64,000 nucleotides of DNA from NCBI GenBank assembly GCA_017883045.1, contig JADGOJ010000001.1:1-64000 (forward strand), written 5' to 3'. A model generated the notes under the pieces. That model was not told where the DNA came from and ran no database searches. It saw only the letters and a list, made by a program, of their open reading frames with translations. The DNA is from Acidimicrobiales bacterium (GTDB lineage: Bacteria; Actinomycetota; Acidimicrobiia; Acidimicrobiales; RAAP-2). Both the position numbers and the translations under genes were made by a program. Shown one piece after another: positions 18,637 to 26,709 of this stretch (the stretch's first letter is position 1; each line of letters opens with the position of its first letter).

Positions 18637-18642
18637 AGCGTA
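18637..18642 (-). promoter_or_regulatory. -10 box, leaderless start of aroG
   Basis: TACGCT on the minus strand with a 6-nt gap to the second of two adjacent ATG codons (18630), which it selects. Confidence 0.5.
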
Positions 18643-18674
18643 GGGGCTGGGCCGGTGGGCGGGCAATCGCAGCC

Positions 18675-18680
18675 TAGGCT
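18675..18680 (+). promoter_or_regulatory. -10 box, leaderless start of nadD
   Basis: TAGGCT with a 6-nt gap to GTG 18687. It overlaps a small CCTAGG palindrome and lies only 33 bases from the divergent aroG -10 box. Confidence 0.5.
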
Positions 18681-18686
18681 GCATCC

Positions 18687-19280
18687 GTGAAAGTACGGCG
18701 CTGCGGTCTCTTTGGGGGGACCTTCGACCCGCCTCACTTCGGCCACGTCGCCGCACTGCGCGCCGCCGCCGCGACGTCACGGTTCGATCGCATCGAGGTC
18801 ACCGTCGCCGGCGACCCCTACCTGAAGAGCGCCGCGGGCGCGATTCGTCCGGCCGCCGTGCGCCTCGCGATGGCGCGCGCGGCGTTCGCCGACCTGCCCC
18901 TGGTCGTGGTCTCGGACCGCGAGATCGTGCGCGAGGGCCCGTCGTACACGATCGACACGGTCGGGGAGCTGTTGGAGGAGGCCGACGAGGTGGACCTGAT
19001 CGTCGGGGCCGACCTGGCGGTCCAGCTCGACAATTGGCACGACGCCTCGACACTGCGCACGCTCGTGCGTGTCGGCGTCGTGCCGCGCCCAGGGTCGGTG
19101 ACGGTCGTGCCCGAGGGCTGGTCCAGCTACGAGATCCCCATGGAACCGGTGGACCTGTCGAGTTCGTTCATCCGCGACATCGACCTCTCGTCGGACGATC
19201 TGAAGAAATTCCTGCCTGAACTGGTAATTCCGCTCTACCTGGGCGCCCGAGGCTACAGTCGACACAATGGCAGTTCGTAG
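18687..19280 (+). CDS. nadD: Nicotinate-nucleotide adenylyltransferase
   Basis: Adenylates nicotinate mononucleotide on the way to NAD. The 197-residue product has the nucleotidyltransferase motif [11 protein letters not shown] at residues 10-20 and SSSFIRD near the C-terminus, equivalent to the ISSTxIR signature. The start GTG fits the -10 box. nadD next to rsfS is widely conserved; here a 59-codon ORF overlaps its end and lies between them. Confidence 0.96.
   Translation: MKVRRCGLFGGTFDPPHFGHVAALRAAAATSRFDRIEVTVAGDPYLKSAAGAIRPAAVRLAMARAAFADLPLVVVSDREIVREGPSYTIDTVGELLEEADEVDLIVGADLAVQLDNWHDASTLRTLVRVGVVPRPGSVTVVPEGWSSYEIPMEPVDLSSSFIRDIDLSSDDLKKFLPELVIPLYLGARGYSRHNGSS
19254..19259 (+). promoter_or_regulatory. 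Possible -10 box for the 59-codon ORF
   Basis: TACAGT inside the end of nadD, 7 nt before ATG 19267. Its position matches the leaderless pattern elsewhere in the window within one base. Confidence 0.4.
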
Positions 19281-19446
19281 CTTCGACCTTTCTGAGCCGC
19301 AGTCGCCGAGACTGCGGGGCTTGGAAGCGCCGCCCGTCAGGCGCCGCGACCTACGACGTTTGAAGCAGCGCTACGCGATGGTCGGGATCGTCACCCTGTC
19401 GGTCCCCTTCGTCGCGGCGCTCATCGTGCTGGGAGCGGCCCACTGA
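19267..19446 (+). CDS. Small single-pass membrane protein, 59 aa (unrecognised)
   Basis: ATG 19267 opens a 59-residue frame that overlaps nadD by 14 bases and ends nine bases before rsfS. The product has a polar N-half with an Arg-rich stretch (RRRDLRRLKQRY, about residues 26-37) followed by one membrane segment (about 39-57, VGIVTLSVPFVAALIVLGAA). The basic-then-hydrophobic order predicts the N-terminus inside. I recognise no family. Support: fit between two conserved genes, normal GC-rich third positions, and TACAGT 7 nt upstream. It may be a membrane partner of the neighbours or an independent small protein. Confidence 0.6.
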   Translation: MAVRSFDLSEPQSPRLRGLEAPPVRRRDLRRLKQRYAMVGIVTLSVPFVAALIVLGAAH

Positions 19447-19454
19447 GTGGCATC

Positions 19455-19844
19455 GTGACCAGCGGCGAGGTTGCTCGCGATCCGCACACCAGCTTCGTTG
19501 CCGCGCTGACCAACGCCGCGATGATGGCGGCCGAGGACAAGTTGAGCACGGACACGGTCGTGCTGGACCTGCGCGGACTCGTGGACTCCTTCGACGCGCT
19601 GGTGCTGGCCTCGGGCCGCAACGATCGTCAGGTCCGCGCCATCGCCGAGGAGGTCGAGCGACTCGTCGAACTCGCCCTCGACGTCAAGCCCGTGCGGGTC
19701 GAGGGTTGGACCGCCGCCGAGTGGATCGCGCTCGACTACGGCGACGTCATCGTGCACGTCTTCGACGAGGCCGCGCGCGAGTACTACGACCTCGAGCACC
19801 TCTGGAGCGCCGCTCCGGCCTATCGCCACGAGCCGGTCCGTTAG
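19455..19844 (+). CDS. rsfS: Ribosomal silencing factor RsfS
   Basis: RsfS binds L14 on the 50S subunit and blocks subunit joining when nutrients fall. The 129-residue product shows the conserved core LDLRGLVDSFDALVLASGRNDRQVRAIAEEVE and the DYGDVIVHVFDEAAREYYDLEHLW motif. GTG 19455 gives a short N-extension of about 15 residues before the core. Standard location after nadD. Its stop overlaps the convergent lipoprotein gene by four bases. Confidence 0.95.
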   Translation: MTSGEVARDPHTSFVAALTNAAMMAAEDKLSTDTVVLDLRGLVDSFDALVLASGRNDRQVRAIAEEVERLVELALDVKPVRVEGWTAAEWIALDYGDVIVHVFDEAAREYYDLEHLWSAAPAYRHEPVR

Positions 19845-20419
19845 CGGTTCAAGAGGCTGGAGTAGTCACTCGTGGTGATGAGCGGGGTCCTCGTGCCGTT
19901 GGGCAACAGCGAACGCTGCACCCGACCCGCTGCCGTGATCTCGATCCCCTTGACCGCCCCGGCGTCGTACGCCGTCAGCACCAGTTGGCCGAGCGCCAAG
20001 ACCTCTTGGGACCGACTCAGCTTCGACAGCGGGGTCGCGAGGTCGACGTAGCCGACGTCGCCCTTAATGCTCGCCGACAGCAGCACCAGGCCCGCGGGCA
20101 GCGCCGAGGTGTAGCCCGCGAACGTCTCGATCTGGGTCGGGCCGAGGATGAGCTGGCGCAACACGGTGGCGAGCACGGGGGGAGCGGGCACGATCCGACT
20201 CGAGGGGGCGAGGTGGCCGGTGGCGTCGACGATGTAGACGGGCTGGGTGATGAAGCGCACGCGACCGTTGTTGGTCCCGGGGATGGTCTTGTTGAGCAGG
20301 CCGAAGGGGATCTGGCGGTGGGCGATGAGATCGGGCGTCGGCGCGGTGGGCACCAGCGTGCAGCCGCTCAACAGCACGGCGCCCAGTCCCACGGCCACGA
20401 GTGCGCCCAGCCGCTTCAT
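19841..20419 (-). CDS. GerMN-domain lipoprotein (short LpqB-like)
   Basis: A 192-residue exported lipoprotein: basic N-terminus, hydrophobic segment and lipobox LLSGC with the acylated C20. The rest is a single GerMN domain, seen in LAPSSRIVPAPPVLATVLRQLILGP and VGYVDLATPLSKL. In actinobacteria the gene after mtrA-mtrB is lpqB, whose product has GerMN plus a long beta-propeller (near 580 residues); here the propeller is absent. ATG overlaps the kinase stop (ATGA), so it is translated with it. Likely an extracytoplasmic regulator of the MtrB sensor; inferred from context. Confidence 0.85.
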   Translation of the reverse strand: MKRLGALVAVGLGAVLLSGCTLVPTAPTPDLIAHRQIPFGLLNKTIPGTNNGRVRFITQPVYIVDATGHLAPSSRIVPAPPVLATVLRQLILGPTQIETFAGYTSALPAGLVLLSASIKGDVGYVDLATPLSKLSRSQEVLALGQLVLTAYDAGAVKGIEITAAGRVQRSLLPNGTRTPLITTSDYSSLLNR

Positions 20420-21807
20420 TCCCGGTCTCCTTCGACGATCGGCAGGAGGATCTGGAAGCGGGCCCCGCCGTCGTCGCTCTCGAGCACCGCGATGGTGCCC
20501 CCAAACGCCTTGACGTGGTCGCGCACGAGCGCGAGGCCGAGCCCGGTGCCGCGCGCGATGCCGCGGTCGTGGGCGGCGCGTCCTCGAAAGAAGCGCTCGA
20601 AGACGTGCTCTCGCTCGTCGAGCGGGACGCCGGGGCCGGCGTCGTCGACGTTGATCGCGAGATAGTTCGCGACCCGGTTCATCCGCACCGCCACCGCGCC
20701 CTCGGCGTAGCGGTGCGCGTTGTCGATGAGGTTGGTGATCACCCGCTCGAAGCGGCGCCGGTCGACCTCGACGAGTGGATCGCCGACCGACTCGTCGACC
20801 TCGACGACCGGCTCGACCAGTGCGTGTCGAGCGGCCGCCGAACGCACCGACTGGCGCAGCAGTTCAGTGGCCGGCACCTTCTCCATCACGAGCGGGACCG
20901 CGCCCGCGTCGCTTCTCGCCATCTCCAGGAGGTCTTCGACGAGTGACTGGAAGATCGAGAGGTCGGCGAGCAACAGGTCGAGGCTCTCCTGGCCGGCGGG
21001 CGAAAGCTGCTCACGGTGCTGTTGCAGCACCGACGCCGTCGTCGCCAGTGTCGTCAGCGGCGAGCGCAGCTCGTGACTGACGTCGCTCGCGAAGCGCGCG
21101 TCGCGCTCGAGCCGGTCGACCAACCGGCTGACCATCTCGTTGAACGACTCGGTCAGCTGCTGGACCTCGCGGTCGGCCTGGGTCACGACGAGGCGCGTGG
21201 TCAGCGCCCCCGCGGCGATCTTGGCCGCGGCGAGCGAGACCTCCTCCAGGGGCCGCACGGCCCGCCGGGTCGCCCAGAGTCCGCCGCCCATCCCGATGAA
21301 CGAGGTCGCCAGTGCACCCGCCGCGAGCACCAGCAGCAGCACCCGCAGCGTGTGCTCGAGGCTGGAGAGCCGGAAGACCTCGAAGACCTGGGTCTCGACC
21401 GCGGGGATCGGCACGCCCACGACGAAGAGGATCTCGCCGTTGACGATGAGCGTCTGTTGCGTCGCGTGTCCTTGGTTCACCAGCTTGATGATCTGGGGCG
21501 ACACGTCCTTGGTGGACGCCGGTTCACTGCGCGCCAGCCACTGGTGGTGGGTCTGGACGAGGACGATTGACGAGGTGGCCTTCTGGATCGAGTTCAACAG
21601 GTTCGCGAGCTGGGCCGGCGACGTGTAGAGGGTGCTGCGCACCAGGGCCGCGTTCACGTAGCTCTGGCGTAGGTCGGTCTGCTGCTGGTTCGAGATCAAG
21701 AGTCGCTGCACGCCGATGTAGGTCAGCGAGGCGAAGAGCGAGCTCAGCACCAGCGCACCCAGGCCGAACGTGACGAGTAGGCGAAGTCGCAGGCTCCGAT
21801 GCGCCAT
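20416..21807 (-). CDS. mtrB: Sensor histidine kinase, MtrB-like
   Basis: Membrane sensor of a two-component system. Two membrane segments (about residues 10-32 and 155-175) flank an extracytoplasmic domain of about 120 residues; then HAMP (176-230), the dimerisation domain with phospho-accepting H245 (DVSHELRSPLTTL) and the ATPase domain with NLIDNAHRYA and DAGPGVP. ATG 21807 shares a base with the regulator stop. Order regulator-kinase-GerMN lipoprotein matches mtrA-mtrB-lpqB, which controls wall hydrolases and division in actinobacteria; the symbol is assigned on that basis. Confidence 0.88.
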   Translation of the reverse strand: MAHRSLRLRLLVTFGLGALVLSSLFASLTYIGVQRLLISNQQQTDLRQSYVNAALVRSTLYTSPAQLANLLNSIQKATSSIVLVQTHHQWLARSEPASTKDVSPQIIKLVNQGHATQQTLIVNGEILFVVGVPIPAVETQVFEVFRLSSLEHTLRVLLLVLAAGALATSFIGMGGGLWATRRAVRPLEEVSLAAAKIAAGALTTRLVVTQADREVQQLTESFNEMVSRLVDRLERDARFASDVSHELRSPLTTLATTASVLQQHREQLSPAGQESLDLLLADLSIFQSLVEDLLEMARSDAGAVPLVMEKVPATELLRQSVRSAAARHALVEPVVEVDESVGDPLVEVDRRRFERVITNLIDNAHRYAEGAVAVRMNRVANYLAINVDDAGPGVPLDEREHVFERFFRGRAAHDRGIARGTGLGLALVRDHVKAFGGTIAVLESDDGGARFQILLPIVEGDRE

Positions 21808-22481
21808 CAAAGGACCAACTTGTATCCCGCGCCGCGAACGGTAACGAGGAACATCGGGCTGGCCGGATCGGGCTCGATCTTCATGCGCAGACGCCGGATG
21901 TGCACGTCGACAAGGCGGCTGTCGCCGAAGTAGTCGTAGCCCCAGACGCGCTCCAGCAGGTCCTCGCGGGAGAGCACCTTGCCGTTGGCCGACGCGAGGT
22001 CGGTCAGCAGGCGGAACTCGGTCGAGGTCAGGTGCAGTTCGGCGCCGTCGGCGTGGCGCACCACGCCCTCGTCGGGCACGACGTGCAGGTCGCCGAGTTG
22101 GAAGGCGTTGGCGCTCCTCTCGGGACGTCGGCGCAGGTGGGCCTTCACCCGCGCGAGGAGCTCTTCGGGCACGAAGGGCTTGGTGACGTAGTCGTCGGCG
22201 CCCGATTCCAGGCCGAGCACCACGTCGACGGTGTCATCACGAGCCGACACGATGACGATCGGCAGGTCGCTCGCTTCGCGCAGGGCCTGACACGTCTCGA
22301 AGCCCGTCATACCCGGCAGCATCACGTCGACGATGGCGACGTCCGACGCCATGCGCGCGAACAGCGCGACGCCGACCTCGCCGCTCGGCGCGTCGTCGAC
22401 CACGAAGCCCTCGCCCTCGAACATGAGCCGAAGTGCGGTGCGGATGTGGTCGTCGTCTTCAACGATCAGAATGCGGGCCAA
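21807..22481 (-). CDS. mtrA: OmpR-family response regulator, MtrA-like
   Basis: DNA-binding partner of the kinase. The 224-residue product has a receiver domain with acidic E8-D9-D10, phospho-acceptor D52 (VAIVDVMLPG) and lysine in DDYVTKPF, and a C-terminal winged helix (TSTEFRLLTDLA through VDVHIRRLRMKIE). The start is TTG 22481, decided by AAGGAG at 22487-22492 on this strand. A TAGTCT box at 22507-22512 could place the transcript start near 22500, so this mRNA has a short leader. Confidence 0.92.
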   Translation of the reverse strand: MARILIVEDDDHIRTALRLMFEGEGFVVDDAPSGEVGVALFARMASDVAIVDVMLPGMTGFETCQALREASDLPIVIVSARDDTVDVVLGLESGADDYVTKPFVPEELLARVKAHLRRRPERSANAFQLGDLHVVPDEGVVRHADGAELHLTSTEFRLLTDLASANGKVLSREDLLERVWGYDYFGDSRLVDVHIRRLRMKIEPDPASPMFLVTVRGAGYKLVL

Positions 22482-22544
22482 CCGTGCTCCTTAGGAATCT
22501 CCGCCAAGACTAGTGAGGTGGCGTCGCGCCAAGGGTGCCGTCGG

Positions 22545-22550
22545 TAGCCT
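22545..22550 (+). promoter_or_regulatory. -10 box, leaderless start of xerC
   Basis: TAGCCT with a 6-nt gap to GTG 22557. It lies about 35 bases from the divergent mtrA promoter. Confidence 0.5.
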
Positions 22551-22556
22551 TGGGGC

Positions 22557-23465
22557 GTGTCACCCAAGAGCGAAGGCGGCGGGACCGCAGATCCGTGGTA
22601 CCTGGAGGGATACGCCTCCACGCTTCGCGCCGCGGACCGGGCGCTGGCCACCCAACTCGCCTACGGCGCGGACCTCGAGCTCTTCATCGAGTGGGCGAGG
22701 AGCCGAGGTGCGGCTGGTCCGAGCGACGTCACGATGCGCGTACTGCGCGACTACCTCGCCTTCATGACCTCGCGCGGCGACGAGCGCACCTCGATCGTGC
22801 GTCGGCGCGCGTCCCTGCGCAGCTACTTCGGATGGATGGTCGAGCGCGGCCACCTCGCCGAGAGCCCCGCGGCCCGGCTCTCGGCGCCGCGCCCCAATAG
22901 CCGCCTGCCCAAGATCGTCATTCGCGAGCAGCTCGAGAACCTGCTCGACGACGACTGGGGCGAGGACGAGTGGGCCACGCTGGACCGGGCGGTCTGCGAG
23001 GTCCTCTACGGCGCCGGGCTGCGCGTGGGCGAACTGTGCGGACTCGAACTGGACAGTGTCGACTTCGTCCAGGGACTGGTGCTGGTCATGGGCAAGGGCC
23101 GCAAGGAGAGGATCGTCCCGCTGCACCGGCGCGGGCTCGAGGCGGTGCGCCTGTGGATCACCGACGCGCGCGACGACGTGGCCAGAAACGACTCGCCGCC
23201 CGAGGCGCTCTTCTACAACCGACGCGGTCATCGGATCGGACCGCGCGACGTACGTCGGATCCTGGACAACCGGGTGGCGCGCGGCCACATCCACCCCCAC
23301 GCCCTTCGCCACACCTACGCGACGCACCTCTTGGAGGGTGGCGCCGACCTGCGCGTGGTGCAGGAACTGCTCGGTCACGAGAGCCTGACGACCACCCAGA
23401 TCTACACGCACGTCTCGAAGTCCCGACTCCAGAAGGTCCACCGCCAGACCCACCCGAGGGGCTAG
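22557..23465 (+). CDS. xerC: Tyrosine recombinase XerC
   Basis: Site-specific recombinase that, with XerD, resolves chromosome dimers at dif. The 302-residue protein has an N-terminal SAM-like core-binding domain (about 12-110) and the catalytic domain with R156, K180, H248, R251, H274 and the nucleophile Y283, all present. Size, intact catalytic set and location upstream of rpsB, the usual place of actinobacterial xerC, argue for the housekeeping enzyme, not a phage or transposon integrase. XerD cannot be excluded from sequence alone. Confidence 0.9.
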   Translation: MSPKSEGGGTADPWYLEGYASTLRAADRALATQLAYGADLELFIEWARSRGAAGPSDVTMRVLRDYLAFMTSRGDERTSIVRRRASLRSYFGWMVERGHLAESPAARLSAPRPNSRLPKIVIREQLENLLDDDWGEDEWATLDRAVCEVLYGAGLRVGELCGLELDSVDFVQGLVLVMGKGRKERIVPLHRRGLEAVRLWITDARDDVARNDSPPEALFYNRRGHRIGPRDVRRILDNRVARGHIHPHALRHTYATHLLEGGADLRVVQELLGHESLTTTQIYTHVSKSRLQKVHRQTHPRG

Positions 23466-23481
23466 GCACCGGCCCAGCGAC

Positions 23482-23487
23482 TAACAT
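23482..23487 (+). promoter_or_regulatory. Possible -10 box for rpsB-tsf
   Basis: TAACAT 17 bases after the xerC stop. A start near 23494 would give a leader of about 100 nt containing the hairpin at 23525-23569. No good -35 is visible. Confidence 0.35.
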
Positions 23488-23524
23488 GGTCAGGCTCTCC
23501 CACAGTGGGCGAGTTGACGAAATG

Positions 23525-23569
23525 TCCTTGTGGTTTCGTGCGGTCGCCGCTTGCGGTGCACCACAAGGA
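23525..23569 (+). promoter_or_regulatory. rpsB leader hairpin, possible translational switch
   Basis: A perfect 10-bp stem (23525-23534 with 23560-23569) encloses a 25-nt apical region with its own GCGG/CCGC mini-hairpin. The left arm begins TCCTT, which is complementary both to AAGGA at the end of the right arm and to AAGGA in the rpsB ribosome binding site (23586-23590). The two pairings exclude each other. Ribosomal protein S2 autoregulates rpsB-tsf in E. coli; a similar role here is inference. Confidence 0.5.
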
Positions 23570-23597
23570 TCGAGCAACCGAACGGAAGGAAAATACA

Positions 23598-24596
23598 GTG
23601 GCACTTGTCACATTGCAGGAACTGTTGGACTCGGGCGTGCACTTCGGGCACCAGACCCGTCGTTGGAACCCCAAGATGCGTCGTTTCATCCTTGGTGAGC
23701 GCAACGGCATCTACCTGATCGACCTTCGAAAGACCCTCGCGGGCATCGAAACGAGTTACACCTACGTGCGCGACCTCGTCGCCGACGGTGGCGTCATCCT
23801 CTTCGTGGGCACCAAGAAGCAGACCCAGGGCCCCATCGCGGACTACGCCAAGGCCTGCGGCATGCCCTTCGTGAATCAGCGTTGGCTGGGCGGGATGCTG
23901 ACCAACTTCACTACGGTCGCCGGGCGAGTGAAGCGGATGGTGGAACTCCGCTCCATGGAGCGCTCCGGTGACTTCGAGAACATGCCCAAGCGCGAAGCTC
24001 TTCGCCACAGCCGTGAGCTCGTGAAGCTCGACCGCAACTTGAGCGGTATCGCCAGCCTCGAGCGCGTCCCCGACGCGATCTTCGTGATCGACACCAAGAA
24101 GGAGCACATCGCCGTTACCGAGGCACGCAAGCTCGGTCTGCCGGTGGTGGCCGTGGTTGACACGAACTGCGACCCTGACGTGATCGACTACGTGATCCCG
24201 GGCAACGACGACGCCATCCGTTCGGGCGCGTTGCTGTGCCGACTGATTGCCGACGCCGTCACCGAGGGACGCTTCATCCGTCAGAACCGCCCAGTGGTCA
24301 CGCCCAAGCCCAAGCCCGCCGCTGTCGCGGAACCGGTCGTCGTCACTCCCGAGCCCGTGGCCGAGCCCGCCGCCGCCGAGCCCGTCGCCGCTGTCGCGGA
24401 ACCGGTCGTCGTCACTCCCGAGCCCGTGGCCGAACCCGCCGCCGCCGAGCCCGTCGCCGAGCCGGTCGCCGAGCCGGTCGCCGAAGCTGCCCCTGTCGAG
24501 TCAGAGGCGGTCGCTCCCGTGGCGGAGGCCGCTCCCGCGACCGAGGTCGCTGGAGGAACCGCCGAGGAGCCAGACACCACAACCGCCAACGCCTGA
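23598..24596 (+). CDS. rpsB: 30S ribosomal protein S2 with long acidic/Pro-Ala tail
   Basis: S2 binds 16S rRNA late in small-subunit assembly. GTG 23598 follows GGAAGGA and starts [25 protein letters not shown], the classical S2 N-terminus; upstream open codons are not S2. The S2 core (1-230, with [12 protein letters not shown] and [11 protein letters not shown]) is followed by a tail of about 100 residues built from Glu-Pro-Val-Ala, including two copies of a 23-residue unit. Total 332 residues against about 240 in most bacteria. It leads the rpsB-tsf-pyrH-frr run. Confidence 0.96.
   Translation: MALVTLQELLDSGVHFGHQTRRWNPKMRRFILGERNGIYLIDLRKTLAGIETSYTYVRDLVADGGVILFVGTKKQTQGPIADYAKACGMPFVNQRWLGGMLTNFTTVAGRVKRMVELRSMERSGDFENMPKREALRHSRELVKLDRNLSGIASLERVPDAIFVIDTKKEHIAVTEARKLGLPVVAVVDTNCDPDVIDYVIPGNDDAIRSGALLCRLIADAVTEGRFIRQNRPVVTPKPKPAAVAEPVVVTPEPVAEPAAAEPVAAVAEPVVVTPEPVAEPAAAEPVAEPVAEPVAEAAPVESEAVAPVAEAAPATEVAGGTAEEPDTTTANA
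24321..24458 (+). repeat. Two tandem 69-bp repeats in the rpsB tail
   Basis: 24321-24389 and 24390-24458 are identical except for one base (a silent GAG/GAA difference). Each encodes the same 23 residues, rich in Ala, Val, Glu and Pro. The near identity points to a recent duplication or ongoing copy-number change; a shorter EPVA unit is then repeated three times. Confidence 0.95.
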
Positions 24597-24628
24597 TTCG
24601 TCAGTAGAGATTCAAAGAGGAGAACAAG

Positions 24629-25420
24629 GTGGCTATCACCGCAAAGGACGTACAGACGCTGCGCCAGTCGACGGGCGTCGGAATGATGGATGCCAAGAAG
24701 GCGCTCGAAGCGAACAACGGCGATCAGGAGGCAGCGACCCAGTGGTTGCGCGTCCAGGGCCTCGCCTCGGCGGCCAAGCGCGCCGACCGTGAAGCCGGCG
24801 AGGGCGCCGTCGCGGTCGTTCGCGATGGCAAGGTCGCGGCGATCGTCGAGCTGCGCTGTGAGACCGACTTCGTCGCGAAGTCCGAGGAGTTCGTCTCGCT
24901 TGTCGACGAGATCGCCGCGCGCGTCTGCGTTGACGGCGAAGGCGCCACGGCACAGTTCCAGGACCGCATCGAGAAGATGCTCACCACGCTGAAGGAGAAC
25001 ATCTCGATCGGACGGGTGTACCGCCTCGAGGCCGGTCCCGACGAAGTGGTCGAGACCTACTGGCACCCGCAGGCCGGTCGTGGCGTGAACGGCGTGGCGG
25101 TCGTGCTGAAGGGTGGCACCGACGAGGTGGCCCACGAGGTCGCCGTGCACATCGCCTTCGCCAAGCCGCTCTACCTGAAGCGCGAGGACGTCCCGGCGGA
25201 CGAGGTCGACGCCGAACGCAAGACCGTCGAGGAGATCTCGCGCAACGAGGGCAAGCCCGAGGCCGCCCTGCCCAAGATCATCGAAGGCCGGCTCAACGGC
25301 TGGTTCAAGGACCGCGTGCTGCTCGAGCAGAGCTACGTGAAGGACGAGAAGCAGACGATCCAGCAATTCCTCAACGGAGCGACCATCACGTCGTACGCTC
25401 AAGTGGTCATTGGGGGATAG
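24629..25420 (+). CDS. tsf: Elongation factor Ts
   Basis: Nucleotide exchange factor for EF-Tu. GTG 24629 follows AGAGGAG. The 263-residue protein has the N-terminal UBA-like part (TAKDVQTLRQSTGVGMMDAKKAL), the core motif ELRCETDFVAKSEEF that contacts EF-Tu, and the C-terminal module ending in ITSYAQVVIG. Standard place 32 bases after rpsB. Confidence 0.97.
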   Translation: MAITAKDVQTLRQSTGVGMMDAKKALEANNGDQEAATQWLRVQGLASAAKRADREAGEGAVAVVRDGKVAAIVELRCETDFVAKSEEFVSLVDEIAARVCVDGEGATAQFQDRIEKMLTTLKENISIGRVYRLEAGPDEVVETYWHPQAGRGVNGVAVVLKGGTDEVAHEVAVHIAFAKPLYLKREDVPADEVDAERKTVEEISRNEGKPEAALPKIIEGRLNGWFKDRVLLEQSYVKDEKQTIQQFLNGATITSYAQVVIGG

Positions 25421-25429
25421 GACATCATC

Positions 25430-26140
25430 GTGCGTCGAGTCGTCTTGAAGCTGTCGGGAGAGGCCCTGGCCTCGGCCGCGAGCGACGAGACGATTGACGC
25501 TTCGACCGTCGACTTCCTGGCTCGCGAGATTGCCAGCGCCATGACGCGCGGCGGACTCGAGCTCGCCGTCGTCGTCGGCGGCGGCAACATCTGGCGAGGC
25601 GCCACCGGCGCCATGGCGGGGATGAACCGGGCGAACTCGGACCTCATGGGCATGCTCGGCACCGTCATCAACGCCCTGGCGCTCCAGGACGCGATCGAGA
25701 GCCACGGACGTCCGACCCGGGTGATGTCGGCGATCGGCATGGACCAGGTGGCCGAGCCCTACATCCGCCGCCGCGCCGTTCGACACCTCGAGAAGGGTCG
25801 CGTCGTCATCTTCGCCGCCGGCATGGGCAACCCTTACTTCACGACCGACACCCCCGCCGCGCAGCGCGCCGCGGAGATCGAGGCCGAGATCGTCCTGAAG
25901 GGCACCCACGGCGGCGTCGACGGCGTTTACTCCGAGGACCCGCGCATCAATGTCGATGCGATCAAGTTCGAGGAGATCTCCTTCGACGAGGTCATCGCTC
26001 GCGACCTTCGCGTCATGGACATGACCGCGATCACCTTCTGCAAGGACAATCACCTGCCGTTGCGCGTCTTTGACCTGATGGCCGAGGGAAACCTGGGTCG
26101 CGCACTCGACGGTCACGCCGTCGGTACGCTGGTGAGGTAA
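25430..26140 (+). CDS. pyrH: Uridylate kinase
   Basis: Hexameric UMP kinase of pyrimidine synthesis, of the amino-acid kinase fold. The 236-residue product has LKLSGEAL at the N-terminus, [11 protein letters not shown], and the acceptor-site [18 protein letters not shown] stands 6 nt before GTG 25430, a weak version of the leaderless box, so it may have its own promoter as well as read-through from tsf. The stop shares a base with the frr start. Confidence 0.96.
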   Translation: MRRVVLKLSGEALASAASDETIDASTVDFLAREIASAMTRGGLELAVVVGGGNIWRGATGAMAGMNRANSDLMGMLGTVINALALQDAIESHGRPTRVMSAIGMDQVAEPYIRRRAVRHLEKGRVVIFAAGMGNPYFTTDTPAAQRAAEIEAEIVLKGTHGGVDGVYSEDPRINVDAIKFEEISFDEVIARDLRVMDMTAITFCKDNHLPLRVFDLMAEGNLGRALDGHAVGTLVR

Positions 26141-26709
26141 TGGAGAACGAACTGGTCGAGATGGTCATGCTGGACACGCGCGAGCGAATGGCGCGAGCCG
26201 TCGAGCACGTCAAGACCGAGTTCGCCACCGTCCGTACGGGCCGCGCGTCGTCGTCGCTGATCGAGAACCTGATGGTCGACTACTACGGCGTCGACACGCC
26301 GCTCAAGCAACTCGCCAACTTCTCCGTGCCCGAGCCGCGCCTCCTGGTGGTATCGCCCTTCGACAAGGGCGCCATGGCCGCGATCGAGAAGGCCATCGGC
26401 AACGCCGACCTCGGTCTCAACCCCTCTAATGATGGCAACGTCATCAGACTGACGTTCCCCTCCCTCACCGAGGAGCGTCGCAAAGCGTTCGTGAAGATCG
26501 TGCGCACCAAGGCCGAGGATGGCAAGGTCGCCCTACGCGGCGTTCGCCGCCACGCCCGCCAGGAGCTCGAGAACCTCGAGAAGGAAGAAGGACTCTCGAG
26601 CGACGACATCGAGCGTCTGGAGAAGGTCCTCGACAAGATGACTCACGATGAGGTGGCCGTCGTCGACGCGCTGCTCGCTCACAAGGAGCAAGAACTCCTT
26701 GAGGTCTGA
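26140..26709 (+). CDS. frr: Ribosome recycling factor
   Basis: Splits the post-termination 70S complex together with EF-G. The 189-residue product has the RRF signatures VRTGRASSSLIENLMVDYYG and FPSLTEERRKAFVKIVRTKAEDGKVALRGVRR, and the two-domain length is normal. The ATG overlaps the pyrH stop by one base, and its end overlaps the cdsA start. Confidence 0.97.
   Translation: MENELVEMVMLDTRERMARAVEHVKTEFATVRTGRASSSLIENLMVDYYGVDTPLKQLANFSVPEPRLLVVSPFDKGAMAAIEKAIGNADLGLNPSNDGNVIRLTFPSLTEERRKAFVKIVRTKAEDGKVALRGVRRHARQELENLEKEEGLSSDDIERLEKVLDKMTHDEVAVVDALLAHKEQELLEV

Noticed and set aside
22557-23465. Tyrosine recombinase as a sign of a prophage or integrative element
   Set aside because: Size, complete catalytic set and the place before rpsB fit housekeeping XerC; there are no att-like repeats, tRNA genes or phage genes around it.
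24321-24458. Repeats as a possible CRISPR array
   Set aside because: The two 69-bp units are directly adjacent without spacers and lie in frame inside rpsB.
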